Shown: positions 16,220 through 24,237 of the stretch, piece by piece
Numbering within the stretch: position 1 is the stretch's first letter
Layout: every line of letters begins with the position of its first letter
From: Candidatus Poribacteria bacterium
GTDB lineage: Bacteria; Poribacteria; WGA-4E; UBA9662
DNA: 40,728 nucleotides
Direction: 5' to 3'
NCBI GenBank assembly: GCA_030748495.1
Contig: JASMLX010000056.1
Coordinates: 1-40,728, forward strand
Translations under genes and position numbers: made by a program
Notes under the pieces: model-generated
Told to the model about the DNA's origin: nothing
Databases searched by the model: none
What the model saw: the letters and a program-made list of their open reading frames with translations, nothing else

Positions 16220-17321
16220 AATCTTCTATGGAGGCTTCTATCAGCAGATCTGCCCCGACCTGTTTAACCTCCATCTCTCCTAATTTCACCGCTTGGCTTA
16301 GCTTTTGAATCCCCATTCCTTGAATAGCGCCAGGAGCATCTACTCCGCCAACTAAGATCGGGGCTAGAAAAAACATGATGTGATCTACAATCCCAGATCG
16401 GATGGCGGAAGCATGAATTTCGCCTCCCCCCTCGATTAGCACGCTGGTGATTTCTCGTTGACCAAGTTGGGCCATCAATTGTGTTAAATCCACCCGGTTA
16501 GCCACCGAATTGACGACGAGTACCTGTGCTCCTAATTCTCGATAAACCTGCCGTTGGCTGGCACTAATTTGATTGGTAGTAGCGATGATAACGCTAGCTG
16601 GACTATCGGAATTAAAAATCTTGGCCGTGGATGGTGTACGTCCTTGTGAATCGACAACAATTCGAACCGGATCTCGTCCAACAGAATTAGGTAGCCGTGT
16701 TGTTAGTAGTGGATCATCCGCCAAAACAGTTCCAACGCCGACTAGCACCGCATCAACTGCATCCCGAATTTGGTGAACCATTGTTCGCGACTGCGGACCG
16801 GTAATCCATTTCGATTCGCCAGTGGAAGTAGCAATCTTTCCATCCAAACTGGTGGCTGCCTTCGATATTACCAAAGGTAATCCCGTCGAAATGTACTTGA
16901 TAAAACTAGCGTTCTGCTTTTTGGCCTCTCGTTCTAGCAAACCAACCTGTGTTTCGAGGCCTGCTTGTCTTAAAGCCGAAATTCCTTTTCCGGCAACCTG
17001 CGGGTTTGGATCGATCATTGCCACTACAACCTGGCGGATACCAGTCTTAATAATGGCTTCGGTGCAGGGTGGTGTCCGTCCAAAATGACAACATGGCTCT
17101 AGCGAAACGTAGAGGGTTGCATCTTGAACTCGCTCTCCAGCCTGTCGTAGGGCGTGAATCTCCGCATGAGGCGTCCCGGCCCTTTGGTGAAAACCTTCGC
17201 CAACAACTTCATTTGATTTAACCACGACCGCACCAACCATTGGGTTGGGGCTAGTTCGTCCACGTCCCCGTTCAGCTAAGGCCAATGCTCGCCTCATAAA
17301 TTGAGGGTCTAGATTTGCCAT
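16200..17321 (-). CDS. ribD: bifunctional diaminohydroxyphosphoribosylaminopyrimidine deaminase / reductase
   Basis: Second and third steps of the pyrimidine branch of riboflavin synthesis. Deaminase domain (1-~140): NPMVGAV and zinc ligands His52 (HAE with catalytic Glu54), Cys77 and Cys86 in the PCCHFGRTPPC motif. Reductase domain (~145-365): SLDGKIA, the DAVLVGVGTVLADDP motif and EGGGEIHAS. I place the start at ATG 17321 (373 residues): the in-frame TTG at 17342 falls at the predicted transcription start itself. First gene of the rib run. Confidence 0.94.
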   Translation of the reverse strand: MANLDPQFMRRALALAERGRGRTSPNPMVGAVVVKSNEVVGEGFHQRAGTPHAEIHALRQAGERVQDATLYVSLEPCCHFGRTPPCTEAIIKTGIRQVVVAMIDPNPQVAGKGISALRQAGLETQVGLLEREAKKQNASFIKYISTGLPLVISKAATSLDGKIATSTGESKWITGPQSRTMVHQIRDAVDAVLVGVGTVLADDPLLTTRLPNSVGRDPVRIVVDSQGRTPSTAKIFNSDSPASVIIATTNQISASQRQVYRELGAQVLVVNSVANRVDLTQLMAQLGQREITSVLIEGGGEIHASAIRSGIVDHIMFFLAPILVGGVDAPGAIQGMGIQKLSQAVKLGEMEVKQVGADLLIEASIEDYVYGNS

Positions 17322-17348
17322 CACTACCAGTTCGCTCAGCAAATTCGA

Positions 17349-17378
17349 ATTATAGCACAGCCATTTTTTCTATCACAA
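17349..17378 (-). promoter_or_regulatory. promoter of the rib operon
   Basis: On the minus strand: TTGTGA (17373-17378), an 18-base spacer and TATAAT (17349-17354). Start of transcription near 17342 leaves only about 20 bases of leader before ribD, so there is no space for an FMN riboswitch. Confidence 0.7.
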
Positions 17379-17401
17379 GTCGATCAGACCTGATCCTCGA
17401 G

Positions 17402-18244
17402 TCAGAGATTGATAGGTTTAGTACAGTTAGCATAGAGCCGAATTACTGTCGCTAAGTTAAGGCGAACCAGTAGATCACTGATCTGCTTTTGGATCGCAAA
17501 GCGGATTCCCTCCATCGCTCCCTTGCCAACATTGACGCGACGTGGTTTCCCAACTTCGATCTGATCAAACCGGTTTTTTTGCAGTAGATCTGTTAAGGAT
17601 TGGCAAGAAAAGTAGTAGAGATGGTCTTTGGGATGAACATAAGGCCAGTTCTCTTTTTGCATTTTCATTTGGATGCTTCCACCATTGGGAACTTCGACGA
17701 CCAACTTACCGATTCTTGGTTTCAAAATGCGACGGATTTCGGTTAAGAGTGGATTGGGATCTGGAATATGCTCTAACACATGAAATAGCGTTATCACATC
17801 AAAATGGTCATCGGGAAAGTTAGCCTCGAATAGATTTCCACAAAAAACGGCTAAATCATAATGCTCTCTGGCATATTGACAACCCGCCTGCGATAGGTCA
17901 ACCCCGTAGGTTTCCCATCCAGCCGATTTGGCTAAATGCAAAAATGTTCCCATACCACATCCCAGATCCAGTAACCGCCTTCCTGCTACCTTGGTAGTGA
18001 CTTCAGCTAACCGTTCTGTCATTTGCGCCCACTCCATAGGGTCAGTCACCAACCGGGTGCGCTTCTCCGACGGATAATAGTGGGATATATAGTCGCCTGC
18101 CAGCATGGGGGCCGAAACTCTTGGATTAACGAAGATCAAGCGGCATTGGTTGCAGGAGACAATGTTCAAACCGTCCTTCCGAAACAGAAAGGCTGTTTGA
18201 CTATGTTCACAAATTGGGCAGTTAGCGGGCTCAAGTGCAGACAT
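17402..18244 (-). CDS. class I SAM-dependent methyltransferase with N-terminal zinc-ribbon
   Basis: Methyltransferase of the Methyltransf_23 type. An N-terminal zinc-finger-like module has Cys9-x2-Cys12 and Cys31-x2-Cys34. The Rossmann core has motif I LLDLGCGMGTFL, an acidic motif II residue in YGVDLS, and FHVLEHIPDP for motif IV/V. Such CxxC-methyltransferases often modify sugars or lipids in surface-glycan clusters; the substrate is unknown. Start ATG 18244 (280 residues) is chosen because the longer TTG frame (18298) begins in the predicted -35 box; ATG 18256 is an alternative. Downstream, ribD begins 81 bases away with its own promoter. Confidence 0.85.
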   Translation of the reverse strand: MSALEPANCPICEHSQTAFLFRKDGLNIVSCNQCRLIFVNPRVSAPMLAGDYISHYYPSEKRTRLVTDPMEWAQMTERLAEVTTKVAGRRLLDLGCGMGTFLHLAKSAGWETYGVDLSQAGCQYAREHYDLAVFCGNLFEANFPDDHFDVITLFHVLEHIPDPNPLLTEIRRILKPRIGKLVVEVPNGGSIQMKMQKENWPYVHPKDHLYYFSCQSLTDLLQKNRFDQIEVGKPRRVNVGKGAMEGIRFAIQKQISDLLVRLNLATVIRLYANCTKPINL

Positions 18245-18269
18245 ACTCACTAACATTTTAATGTTGCCT

Positions 18270-18298
18270 ATTATGACACTATTTCGATTCAGACGCAA
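18270..18298 (-). promoter_or_regulatory. promoter of the methyltransferase gene
   Basis: Minus strand TTGCGT (18293-18298), 17-base spacer, CATAAT (18270-18275). It is divergent from the LarA-like gene. Confidence 0.5.
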
Positions 18299-18348
18299 TC
18301 CTGAATTAGGACGCAGACCAAACTCACCAGGTAGAATTGCTTAGTCAG

Positions 18349-18357
18349 TGGTATAAT
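18349..18357 (+). promoter_or_regulatory. extended -10 promoter of the LarA-like gene
   Basis: TGG-TATAAT, an extended -10 (TGn at 18349-18351, TATAAT at 18352-18357) with no good -35 upstream. The start of transcription near 18364 excludes translation starts before that point. Confidence 0.6.
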
Positions 18358-18393
18358 GTATGCCAATTATCGAGTCGGAGGACGGTTAGTATA

Positions 18394-19668
18394 ATGTCTG
18401 TCTACTTTGCACATGGCGGCGAAAACGAAATCATTACCAATGCACAAAAACAGGAACTGATCCAGAAATTGCTGGGGGAGCATCAACCAGAGAAGATATT
18501 GGTTCTCCCTCCTGATATTACCCGGCTTCATTCTAATGCAGGCTTGCTGACACAACTCCTCTATCAGCAGTGGGTCGAGCAAGCCAAAACCAGCGATAAA
18601 CGATTTGATGTCCTCCCGGCTATCGGCACCCATTCTCCCATGAGCCCAGAGCAGGTTGAAACCATGTTTGGTCGGATGGAACAGGCCACTTTTTACCACC
18701 ATGACTGGCGAAACGAGATTCAGCGGTTGGGCGAAGTGCCGGCAGATATAGTCCGTGAAATCTCAGGTGGAAAGATCGACTATAGTATTCCGGTCGAGAT
18801 CAATCGACGAATTGTAGAAGGTGAGCACGACCTGATTTTGTCAGTAGGTCAGGTGGTACCGCACGAAGTGGTCGGCATGGCCAACGGATTCAAAAATGTG
18901 CTAGTCGGAACCGGTGGTGCGGAGATGATTAATAAATCTCATTTTCTAGGAGCGGTAGACGGGATTGAGCGGATGTTGGGCCAGACCGAAACTTCAGTTC
19001 GTTATGTATTCAACTATGCCCACCAGAACTATCTCAAACCGATCGGTATCGTCTATCTGATGTCGGTGATGGGTTCAGCTGAAACAGGCGAAACGGTAAT
19101 GCGGGGGCTGTTTGCTGGTGATGATCATCAAGCCTTTGAAATGGCGGCAGAACTAAGTCGGAAGGTCAACTTCAATTTGTTAGCTCAACCCCTTAAGCGG
19201 ACAGTAGTATATTTGGATCCACTGGAATTCAAGAGCACTTGGTTAGGTAACAAGTCGGTCTATCGAACTCGGATGGCCATGGCCGATCGGGGGGAATTGA
19301 TTGTAATTGCCCCTGGCTTACGCGAGTTTGGTGAAGATTCTGAAATTGATCGTTTGATTCGAAAATACGGTTATCTTGGCACTGAAATGACGTTGCAGCA
19401 AGTGGCCGGGAACGATGATCTGCGTCGTAATTTGTCGGCCGCTGCCCATCTGATTCACGGCACTTCTGAAGGCAGATTTAGAATTATCTACGCCACCAAA
19501 CATTTGAGCCAAGCAGAGATTGAAGGTGTGGGTTATCAATGGGCGGATCTGGAGCAAACTTTGGCCAAATACAATCCTGGCAAACTGACCGACGGCTATC
19601 ACGACGACTTTTTCTACATCAGTAATCCGGCCCAAGGATTATGGGCTTTGAAGAGCCAATTCAGCTAA
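18394..19668 (+). CDS. LarA-like (lactate racemase / DUF2088 family) protein
   Basis: Homologue of the nickel-pincer racemase/epimerase family. Asp41 and Arg44 (DITR), His80 (GTH), His157 (VVPHE), Lys167 (NGFK) and His183 (KSHF) are present. The 157-167-183 spacing matches His174-Lys184-His200 of characterised LarA, where the Lys holds the cofactor and the last His binds nickel. This suggests an active racemase or epimerase on some 2-hydroxyacid, with substrate unknown. No larB, larC or larE cofactor genes are in the window. Start ATG 18394 (424 residues) has GGAGG at 18377-18381; the longer frame starts upstream of the promoter. Confidence 0.85.
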   Translation: MSVYFAHGGENEIITNAQKQELIQKLLGEHQPEKILVLPPDITRLHSNAGLLTQLLYQQWVEQAKTSDKRFDVLPAIGTHSPMSPEQVETMFGRMEQATFYHHDWRNEIQRLGEVPADIVREISGGKIDYSIPVEINRRIVEGEHDLILSVGQVVPHEVVGMANGFKNVLVGTGGAEMINKSHFLGAVDGIERMLGQTETSVRYVFNYAHQNYLKPIGIVYLMSVMGSAETGETVMRGLFAGDDHQAFEMAAELSRKVNFNLLAQPLKRTVVYLDPLEFKSTWLGNKSVYRTRMAMADRGELIVIAPGLREFGEDSEIDRLIRKYGYLGTEMTLQQVAGNDDLRRNLSAAAHLIHGTSEGRFRIIYATKHLSQAEIEGVGYQWADLEQTLAKYNPGKLTDGYHDDFFYISNPAQGLWALKSQFS

Positions 19669-19707
19669 ATATTTGAGTTCACCTAACATTTCGGAGCATA
19701 GTGGAAA

Positions 19708-19761
19708 AATGTCAGGTGCAGCGATTGAAAATAGAGTGTTTTTCATGACCCCCCTGACATT
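19708..19761. repeat. two-stage inverted repeat downstream of the LarA-like gene
   Basis: AATGTCAGG (19708-19716) pairs perfectly with CCTGACATT (19753-19761). Inside it, TGAAAA (19726-19731) pairs with TTTTCA (19740-19745). It begins 40 bases after the stop codon and may be a terminator or RNA-stabilising structure; it has no T-tract. Confidence 0.5.
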
Positions 19762-19932
19762 AAAGGCCGAATTTGAAGTAGCTAAAAGGTACTGGATTAC
19801 TATAAATATTGCCGGGCATCATTTACGACCAAATAGCCCGCTTTATTGGCATACAGACGGCAGAGGAATGTCCGATCCTCTTAAGACACATTAGTTTTTC
19901 AACTTATAATCCAGAAATTGTGTGAAAGTAAC

Positions 19933-19961
19933 TTTACGAAAAAAAACTAATCTGATATAAT
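19933..19961 (+). promoter_or_regulatory. promoter of the channel gene
   Basis: TTTACG (19933-19938), 17-base spacer, and extended -10 TGA-TATAAT (TATAAT 19956-19961). Predicted start near 19968, so the message has about 190 bases of leader. Confidence 0.65.
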
Positions 19962-20026
19962 ATGCTCGTTCTGGTTTGGATTCACACGCTGCGTCTAAGA
20001 AATGTCCAAATACTGTTAATGTAAAC

Positions 20027-20042
20027 GGCGGGTTCTCCCGCC
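20027..20042 (+). promoter_or_regulatory. GC hairpin in the channel-gene leader
   Basis: GGCGGG-TTCT-CCCGCC, six G-C pairs and a tetraloop, followed by TTAGGGAAAAAT instead of a T-tract. It is about 60 bases into the predicted leader. It could be an attenuation, processing or stability element; no known riboswitch class is recognised. Confidence 0.45.
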
Positions 20043-20161
20043 TTAGGGAAAAATCTTGCTTTTGTAACTAGCTAGTATTAATAGCGGTAATATGTAACCG
20101 AAATCTGCAAGGAGATGATTAAAGTCAGTTTTGTATCTTGTAGGAGGAGTAAAAGGTAAAA

Positions 20162-21478
20162 ATGGAGTTTGATAAATCGCAATTAGTAGGTAAATCCGGT
20201 TTCGAGCGTATGATGCTTGAAACGTTTGAAGATCATGAGAGCAAAAAGCATGCTGTTCAAGCTTTTATTATCAATGCACTGATTATCATCTCAATTGGGG
20301 CCATTATATATGAGTCCTATATTGAAGACAAGATTGAAACAACGCAAGCTCTAGCAGAACAAGCATATAGACAGATCGAAAGAGAGCACCCTGAAATCAA
20401 TGACGCCATTGAGAAAGTGCCATACGACGAAGAAAAATATGTCAGGTTATTTGATGAACTCTTTGAACTTCGGTTGACATCCCGACCAGACTACTTATTG
20501 GATAATCCGGCTTATCTAGATATTTATGAAGCCACAGCCAACGCAGAGGCCCCCTCACTAACTCGTATTGAGCCTAAGTTAGTGCACAAGCGGTTTATCC
20601 AGGCTATTACCTATTTCGAAAGGGAAGAAGAGAAATTTGCCTCAAATGAATCATATGTAACATTTCGCAACGCCTTTAAAGAGTGGGGACAAACGATAGA
20701 TCAACAACATTATATCAAGTATCAGATATTAGCTGTTGTTGATCTCATCGCGTTATTTTTCTTTATTTTAGAGTATGCGGCTCAGTGCTACCTTGGACGA
20801 TCTAAAATTACGGGGTTTGTGTTCAGTGCTAATGGGATAATTGATGCTATGGCCATCTTGCCTTCCTTGATCGAGCCTCTTGTCAAGATAATTGCTGGGA
20901 GTGCGGGTGGACTAGGAGGGCTTCAAATTGTTAAGACGCTACGCTTACTTCGTTTAATGAGACTTTTACGAATGCTGAAATTAGCAGCAGCCGTAGTGAG
21001 CGGTGATGGCTCGGAGAAAACACCGGAAGAGCGGAAGAACGATGCTATAAAGATGAATTTGGTCATCGCTTTGATGGGTTTGGGAATGTGCGTGGTTATG
21101 TTTAGCGCACTAATTGTTTTTTGCGAAAGGGGTGCACAACCCGATGCGTTTCCTCATATCCCGGCAGCTATGTGGTGGGGAATTGTCACCCTGACAACTG
21201 TTGGCTATGGCGATGTTTCACCTATTACGCCTGCCGGCCAAATCATCGCCGGTGTCGCAGGGTTGATGAGCGTGGTAATTTTTGCTCTGATGCTAGGTGC
21301 GATCGGTGGTGTAGTTGATGAATTTATGAGCGACGGGTCTGAAGATGAGGTAGGGAACGTTGGTGCAATAGCTAGTCCCAGTGAGCAGATTGCCACCCTA
21401 GCCGGTTTGTTAGAGGCTGGACATATCAGCCAAGAAGAGTTTGATGACAAGAAGGCTAATTTGTTGGATCAAATTTAG
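20162..21478 (+). CDS. voltage-gated potassium-channel-like protein with C-terminal SHOCT domain
   Basis: Six-helix ion channel. S1 is about 32-52; then comes an unusually long S1-S2 segment (53-186), acidic and helical, predicted outside the membrane; S2 187-208; S3 around 225-242; S4 258-275 with Arg/Lys at every third to fourth position (LRLLRLMRLLRMLK). S5 is about 298-320. The pore helix and selectivity filter TVGYGD (346-351) indicate K+ selectivity, and S6 is about 358-385. Residues 407-437 (ATLAGLLEAGHISQEEFDDKKANLL) match the SHOCT short C-terminal domain. GGAGGAG at 20143-20149 lies ahead of ATG 20162. Function is probably K+ flux or membrane-potential control; the long loop and SHOCT combination is uncommon. 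Confidence 0.9.
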   Translation: MEFDKSQLVGKSGFERMMLETFEDHESKKHAVQAFIINALIIISIGAIIYESYIEDKIETTQALAEQAYRQIEREHPEINDAIEKVPYDEEKYVRLFDELFELRLTSRPDYLLDNPAYLDIYEATANAEAPSLTRIEPKLVHKRFIQAITYFEREEEKFASNESYVTFRNAFKEWGQTIDQQHYIKYQILAVVDLIALFFFILEYAAQCYLGRSKITGFVFSANGIIDAMAILPSLIEPLVKIIAGSAGGLGGLQIVKTLRLLRLMRLLRMLKLAAAVVSGDGSEKTPEERKNDAIKMNLVIALMGLGMCVVMFSALIVFCERGAQPDAFPHIPAAMWWGIVTLTTVGYGDVSPITPAGQIIAGVAGLMSVVIFALMLGAIGGVVDEFMSDGSEDEVGNVGAIASPSEQIATLAGLLEAGHISQEEFDDKKANLLDQI

Positions 21479-21494
21479 CCATCTGAGGTTGGAG

Positions 21495-21524
21495 TTCTCC
21501 TCAGGCATTTGAACCTGAGGAGAA
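21495..21524. terminator. inverted repeat between convergent channel and GT9 genes
   Basis: TTCTCCTCAGG (21495-21505), loop of eight, CCTGAGGAGAA (21514-21524): an 11-base perfect stem that overlaps the GT9 stop codon. It has no T-tract on either side, so it is probably a bidirectional structural terminator or 3'-end stabiliser. Confidence 0.55.
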
Positions 21525-22550
21525 AGCAGTTAATTTCTGCTCTGTCGCCTGCCACACGGCTTCCACCGAAATCCCCTGCATGCAGATGTTACTTTGACAC
21601 CGGTTAAACTGTTTGCACGGGCTGCAAGGGACTTCATGGCGGATGGCCGTGTGGTTGTCCTCTAAGGGACGAAACTTGTGGTAATTTCCGGGCCCAAACA
21701 GACTGATGGTTGGTACCCCAAGCGCGGTTGCCATGTGCATAGGCCCCGTGTCATTGGCAATGAATAGGTCGCACTGTTCGATGAAAGCAGCCAATTGCCC
21801 CAAACTCAACTCACCCGCAAGAGAAACCGCCTTTTCACCAATTTTTTCTACAATCCCGTCAGCCAACTTCTGTTCTGCTGGACTCCCAAAGACCAATATC
21901 CGACCTTGATAAAGTTCGACACATCGCTGACCGATCTCCACAAATCGGTCAGGTGACCACTGCTTGAAATCCCAACTGGCTCCCGGAAATAGCCCAACCT
22001 TTAGCGGTCCATTTAATAACCCTTTTTGTTTTAGATCTGTGTGAGCGAACAATCGGTCCGTATCCGAGACATAGAGTTCTAGCTGCCGATTGGTGGCCGG
22101 TATATCGAGGGCGTGAAGCAGTTGGAAATAGCTATCGATAGCGTGCTGATACCGTTCCAGATTGGAGGGTGGAACAACTTTCGTCAGCAGGTATCCATTG
22201 GGTCGATGAAAGCCGACCCGGGCCTTAGCGTGGCACAAGAAGCCAATCAGACTGGTGCGAAATTTACGCTGGAAGTCAATGACCAGATCAAACTTTTCGG
22301 CTCGCAGTTGCTGTATCAGTCGGTGAGTAGTGGAAAGGTGTTTATCCTTACGCTGAAAATCGATGACCTGATCCAGGTTCGGATTACCGGACAGCAAATC
22401 CCGGTAAGGTGTATCGGTTAACATCGTGAGTCTAGCTCGAGGCAGATGCTGGCGAATTGCTCGAATCGCGGGTGAGGTCAGAACAATATCACCCAGTGCA
22501 CTCAGTCGAATCAGCAATATGCGGGCATAGCGCAGATCAATGTCTCTCAT
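21501..22550 (-). CDS. glycosyltransferase family 9 (heptosyltransferase-like)
   Basis: GT-B glycosyltransferase of the ADP-heptose:LPS heptosyltransferase family. Seen: N-terminal ILLIRLSALGDIVLTSPAIRA, central GLFPGASWDFKQWSPDRF, and the nucleotide-sugar-binding FIANDTGPMHMATALGVPTISLFGP followed by a Cys-rich PCSPCKQFNRCQSNIC stretch common in this family. It implies an LPS-like or glycan-decorated surface. ATG 22550 (349 residues) is chosen because it gives the normal family length; the longer TTG frame at 22676 would overlap leuC by 29 bases and add a non-conserved leader. The sugar cannot be assigned. Confidence 0.88.
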   Translation of the reverse strand: MRDIDLRYARILLIRLSALGDIVLTSPAIRAIRQHLPRARLTMLTDTPYRDLLSGNPNLDQVIDFQRKDKHLSTTHRLIQQLRAEKFDLVIDFQRKFRTSLIGFLCHAKARVGFHRPNGYLLTKVVPPSNLERYQHAIDSYFQLLHALDIPATNRQLELYVSDTDRLFAHTDLKQKGLLNGPLKVGLFPGASWDFKQWSPDRFVEIGQRCVELYQGRILVFGSPAEQKLADGIVEKIGEKAVSLAGELSLGQLAAFIEQCDLFIANDTGPMHMATALGVPTISLFGPGNYHKFRPLEDNHTAIRHEVPCSPCKQFNRCQSNICMQGISVEAVWQATEQKLTAFSSGSNA

Positions 22551-22647
22551 AACATAACTGTGTTGAACAGTGCTAATCCCACAACCTGTTAGTTCAGCGA
22601 CACCGTCCGACACGGTTATAGAGGTCCCACCACACTGTTGTCGGTGG

Positions 22648-24048
22648 CTACTTACTCCAAGTTCGAATGTCGACAAATTTCCCCTGGATAGCTGCTGCTG
22701 CTGCCATCTGAGGACTTACCAAATGTGTTCTACCACCCTTGCCTTGCCGCCCTTCAAAATTTCGGTTGGACGTGCTAGCACAGCGTTCACCCGGTTGCAG
22801 TTTATCTGGATTCATAGCCAAGCACATACTGCAACCAGCCTCACGCCATTCGAAGCCTGCTGATCTGAAGACTTGATCTAACCCTTCCGCCTCAGCCTGA
22901 CGTTTAACCGCCTTTGAACCGGGGACAACGATAGCATGCACACGCTCGCTAACCTGGTGCCCTTTGGCGATTTCTGCCGCCTGGCGTAAATCAGAAATGC
23001 GCGAGTTGGTACAACTACCGATGAAAGCCTTGTCGATCTCAATTTCGCTGATTGGCGTTCCAGGGGTAAGTCCCATGTATTCCAAGGCTCTGGCAGTCGC
23101 TCTCTTTTCGTCCGTGGTTGGTATATCGTCTGGATCTGGAATCTGGGCCGTGACATCCAACACCATCTCGGGTGAGGTGCCCCAGGTCACTTGTGGTTGC
23201 AGTTTCTCTGCAGGGATAGAGATACTGTGGTTGTAAGCGGCACCTTCATCGGTTGGCAGTTGTTTCCAGGTTTCAACCCCCCGCTCAAAGTCAGCTCCAT
23301 TGGGTGAGAACTCCAGTCCGGATAGGTATTGATAGGTCTTATCATCAGGGGCAACCATGCCAGCTCTAGCCCCGGCCTCAATGGTCATGTTGCAAACGGT
23401 CATCCGCTCTTCCATATCCAAGTTCTCAATCGTGGATCCCGTAAACTCTATCACCGACCCAGTACCGCCATCAGTTCCGATTTGACCGATAATTGTCAGG
23501 ATAATGTCTTTGGCCGTTACCCCGTAAGGGATCTGACCATCAATACGGATTTCTAACGTTTTGGGCTTTCGTTGTAACAGGCATTGAGTGGCTAACACGT
23601 GTTCGATTTCACTAGTCCCAATGCCGAAGGCTAAAGCACCGAAGGCACCATGGGTTGAAGTGTGACTGTCTCCACAAACAATGGTCATTCCAGGTTGCGT
23701 GATGCCGAGTTCCGGGCCAATGACGTGAACAATTCCTTGTTTCGGACTATCCAGATCATAGAGCGTGATACCAAACTCCTGGCAATTCTGAGCCAGCGTT
23801 TCCATCTGTTTCTTAGCGATTAGATCTGTGATGGGTAGTGTTCGGTCGGTCGTTGGAACATTGTGGTCCATAGTCGCAAAGGTACGGCCGGGACGGCGGA
23901 CTCGACGGCCCGAAAGCCTCAGCCCTTCAAAGGCTTGTGGCGAGGTCACCTCGTGAACAAGATGTGTATCGATGTATAAAATGGTGGCTTCAGTCTCTGA
24001 TGCTCGCACCACGTGGCTATCCCAAATCTTTTGAAACATGGTTCTCAT
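22648..24048 (-). CDS. leuC: 3-isopropylmalate dehydratase, large subunit
   Basis: Aconitase-family isomerase in leucine synthesis, needing LeuD as small subunit. The [4Fe-4S] ligands are Cys346 (GSCTNSR), Cys406 and Cys409 (GCSMC), one residue from the E. coli numbering. DTHLVHEVTSPQAFEGL, GDSHTSTHGAFGALAFGIGTSE and the TCA-like DHNVPT motifs are intact. 466 residues is normal. Start ATG 24048 has GGAGAAG six bases upstream. leuD is not adjacent: the next gene is a GT9 glycosyltransferase 98 bases on. Confidence 0.95.
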   Translation of the reverse strand: MRTMFQKIWDSHVVRASETEATILYIDTHLVHEVTSPQAFEGLRLSGRRVRRPGRTFATMDHNVPTTDRTLPITDLIAKKQMETLAQNCQEFGITLYDLDSPKQGIVHVIGPELGITQPGMTIVCGDSHTSTHGAFGALAFGIGTSEIEHVLATQCLLQRKPKTLEIRIDGQIPYGVTAKDIILTIIGQIGTDGGTGSVIEFTGSTIENLDMEERMTVCNMTIEAGARAGMVAPDDKTYQYLSGLEFSPNGADFERGVETWKQLPTDEGAAYNHSISIPAEKLQPQVTWGTSPEMVLDVTAQIPDPDDIPTTDEKRATARALEYMGLTPGTPISEIEIDKAFIGSCTNSRISDLRQAAEIAKGHQVSERVHAIVVPGSKAVKRQAEAEGLDQVFRSAGFEWREAGCSMCLAMNPDKLQPGERCASTSNRNFEGRQGKGGRTHLVSPQMAAAAAIQGKFVDIRTWSK

Positions 24049-24105
24049 TTTCTTCTCCAGATAACGACCCGTCGCGATCATCGCATTCAGTCTTGGAACT
24101 GACAG

Positions 24106-24134
24106 GATATCGAAATCTCTTTTCGTCTTGTCAA
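24106..24134 (-). promoter_or_regulatory. probable leuC promoter
   Basis: Minus strand perfect TTGACA (24129-24134), 17-base spacer, weaker -10 GATATC (24106-24111). Confidence 0.45.
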
Positions 24135-24182
24135 CCCGCTTATTCTAGCAAATTGAGGTTTCTAATGTCAAAACTATGCCAG

Positions 24183-24211
24183 TTGACACCAGCTACAACT
24201 TCTCATATAAT
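24183..24211 (+). promoter_or_regulatory. perfect consensus promoter of the PhyH-family gene
   Basis: TTGACA (24183-24188), 17-base spacer, TATAAT (24206-24211): every consensus position matches. Start near 24218; GGAGA at 24225-24229 serves ATG 24238. It predicts strong constitutive expression unless repressed. Confidence 0.85.
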
Positions 24212-24237
24212 GTTCTGGTAAACTGGAGACATCAACC

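Larger units (their letters stand above)
19669..20161. other. 493-base intergenic region with structured elements and a promoter
   Basis: No convincing gene. It holds a long-range inverted repeat (19708-19761), a promoter (19933-19961) and a GC hairpin (20027-20042), described separately. A 73-codon frame at 19673-19894 has no start signal or family features and overlaps the inverted repeat. Confidence 0.6.

Noticed and set aside
17322..17401. FMN riboswitch before ribD
   Set aside because: The promoter leaves only about 20 bases of leader and no RFN element is seen.
18299..18393. Upstream TTG start (18337) for the LarA-like gene
   Set aside because: It lies before the extended -10 promoter, so it would not be transcribed.
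19673..19894. 73-codon frame after the LarA-like gene
   Set aside because: Overlaps the inverted repeat at 19708-19761, lacks a ribosome site and any recognisable feature.
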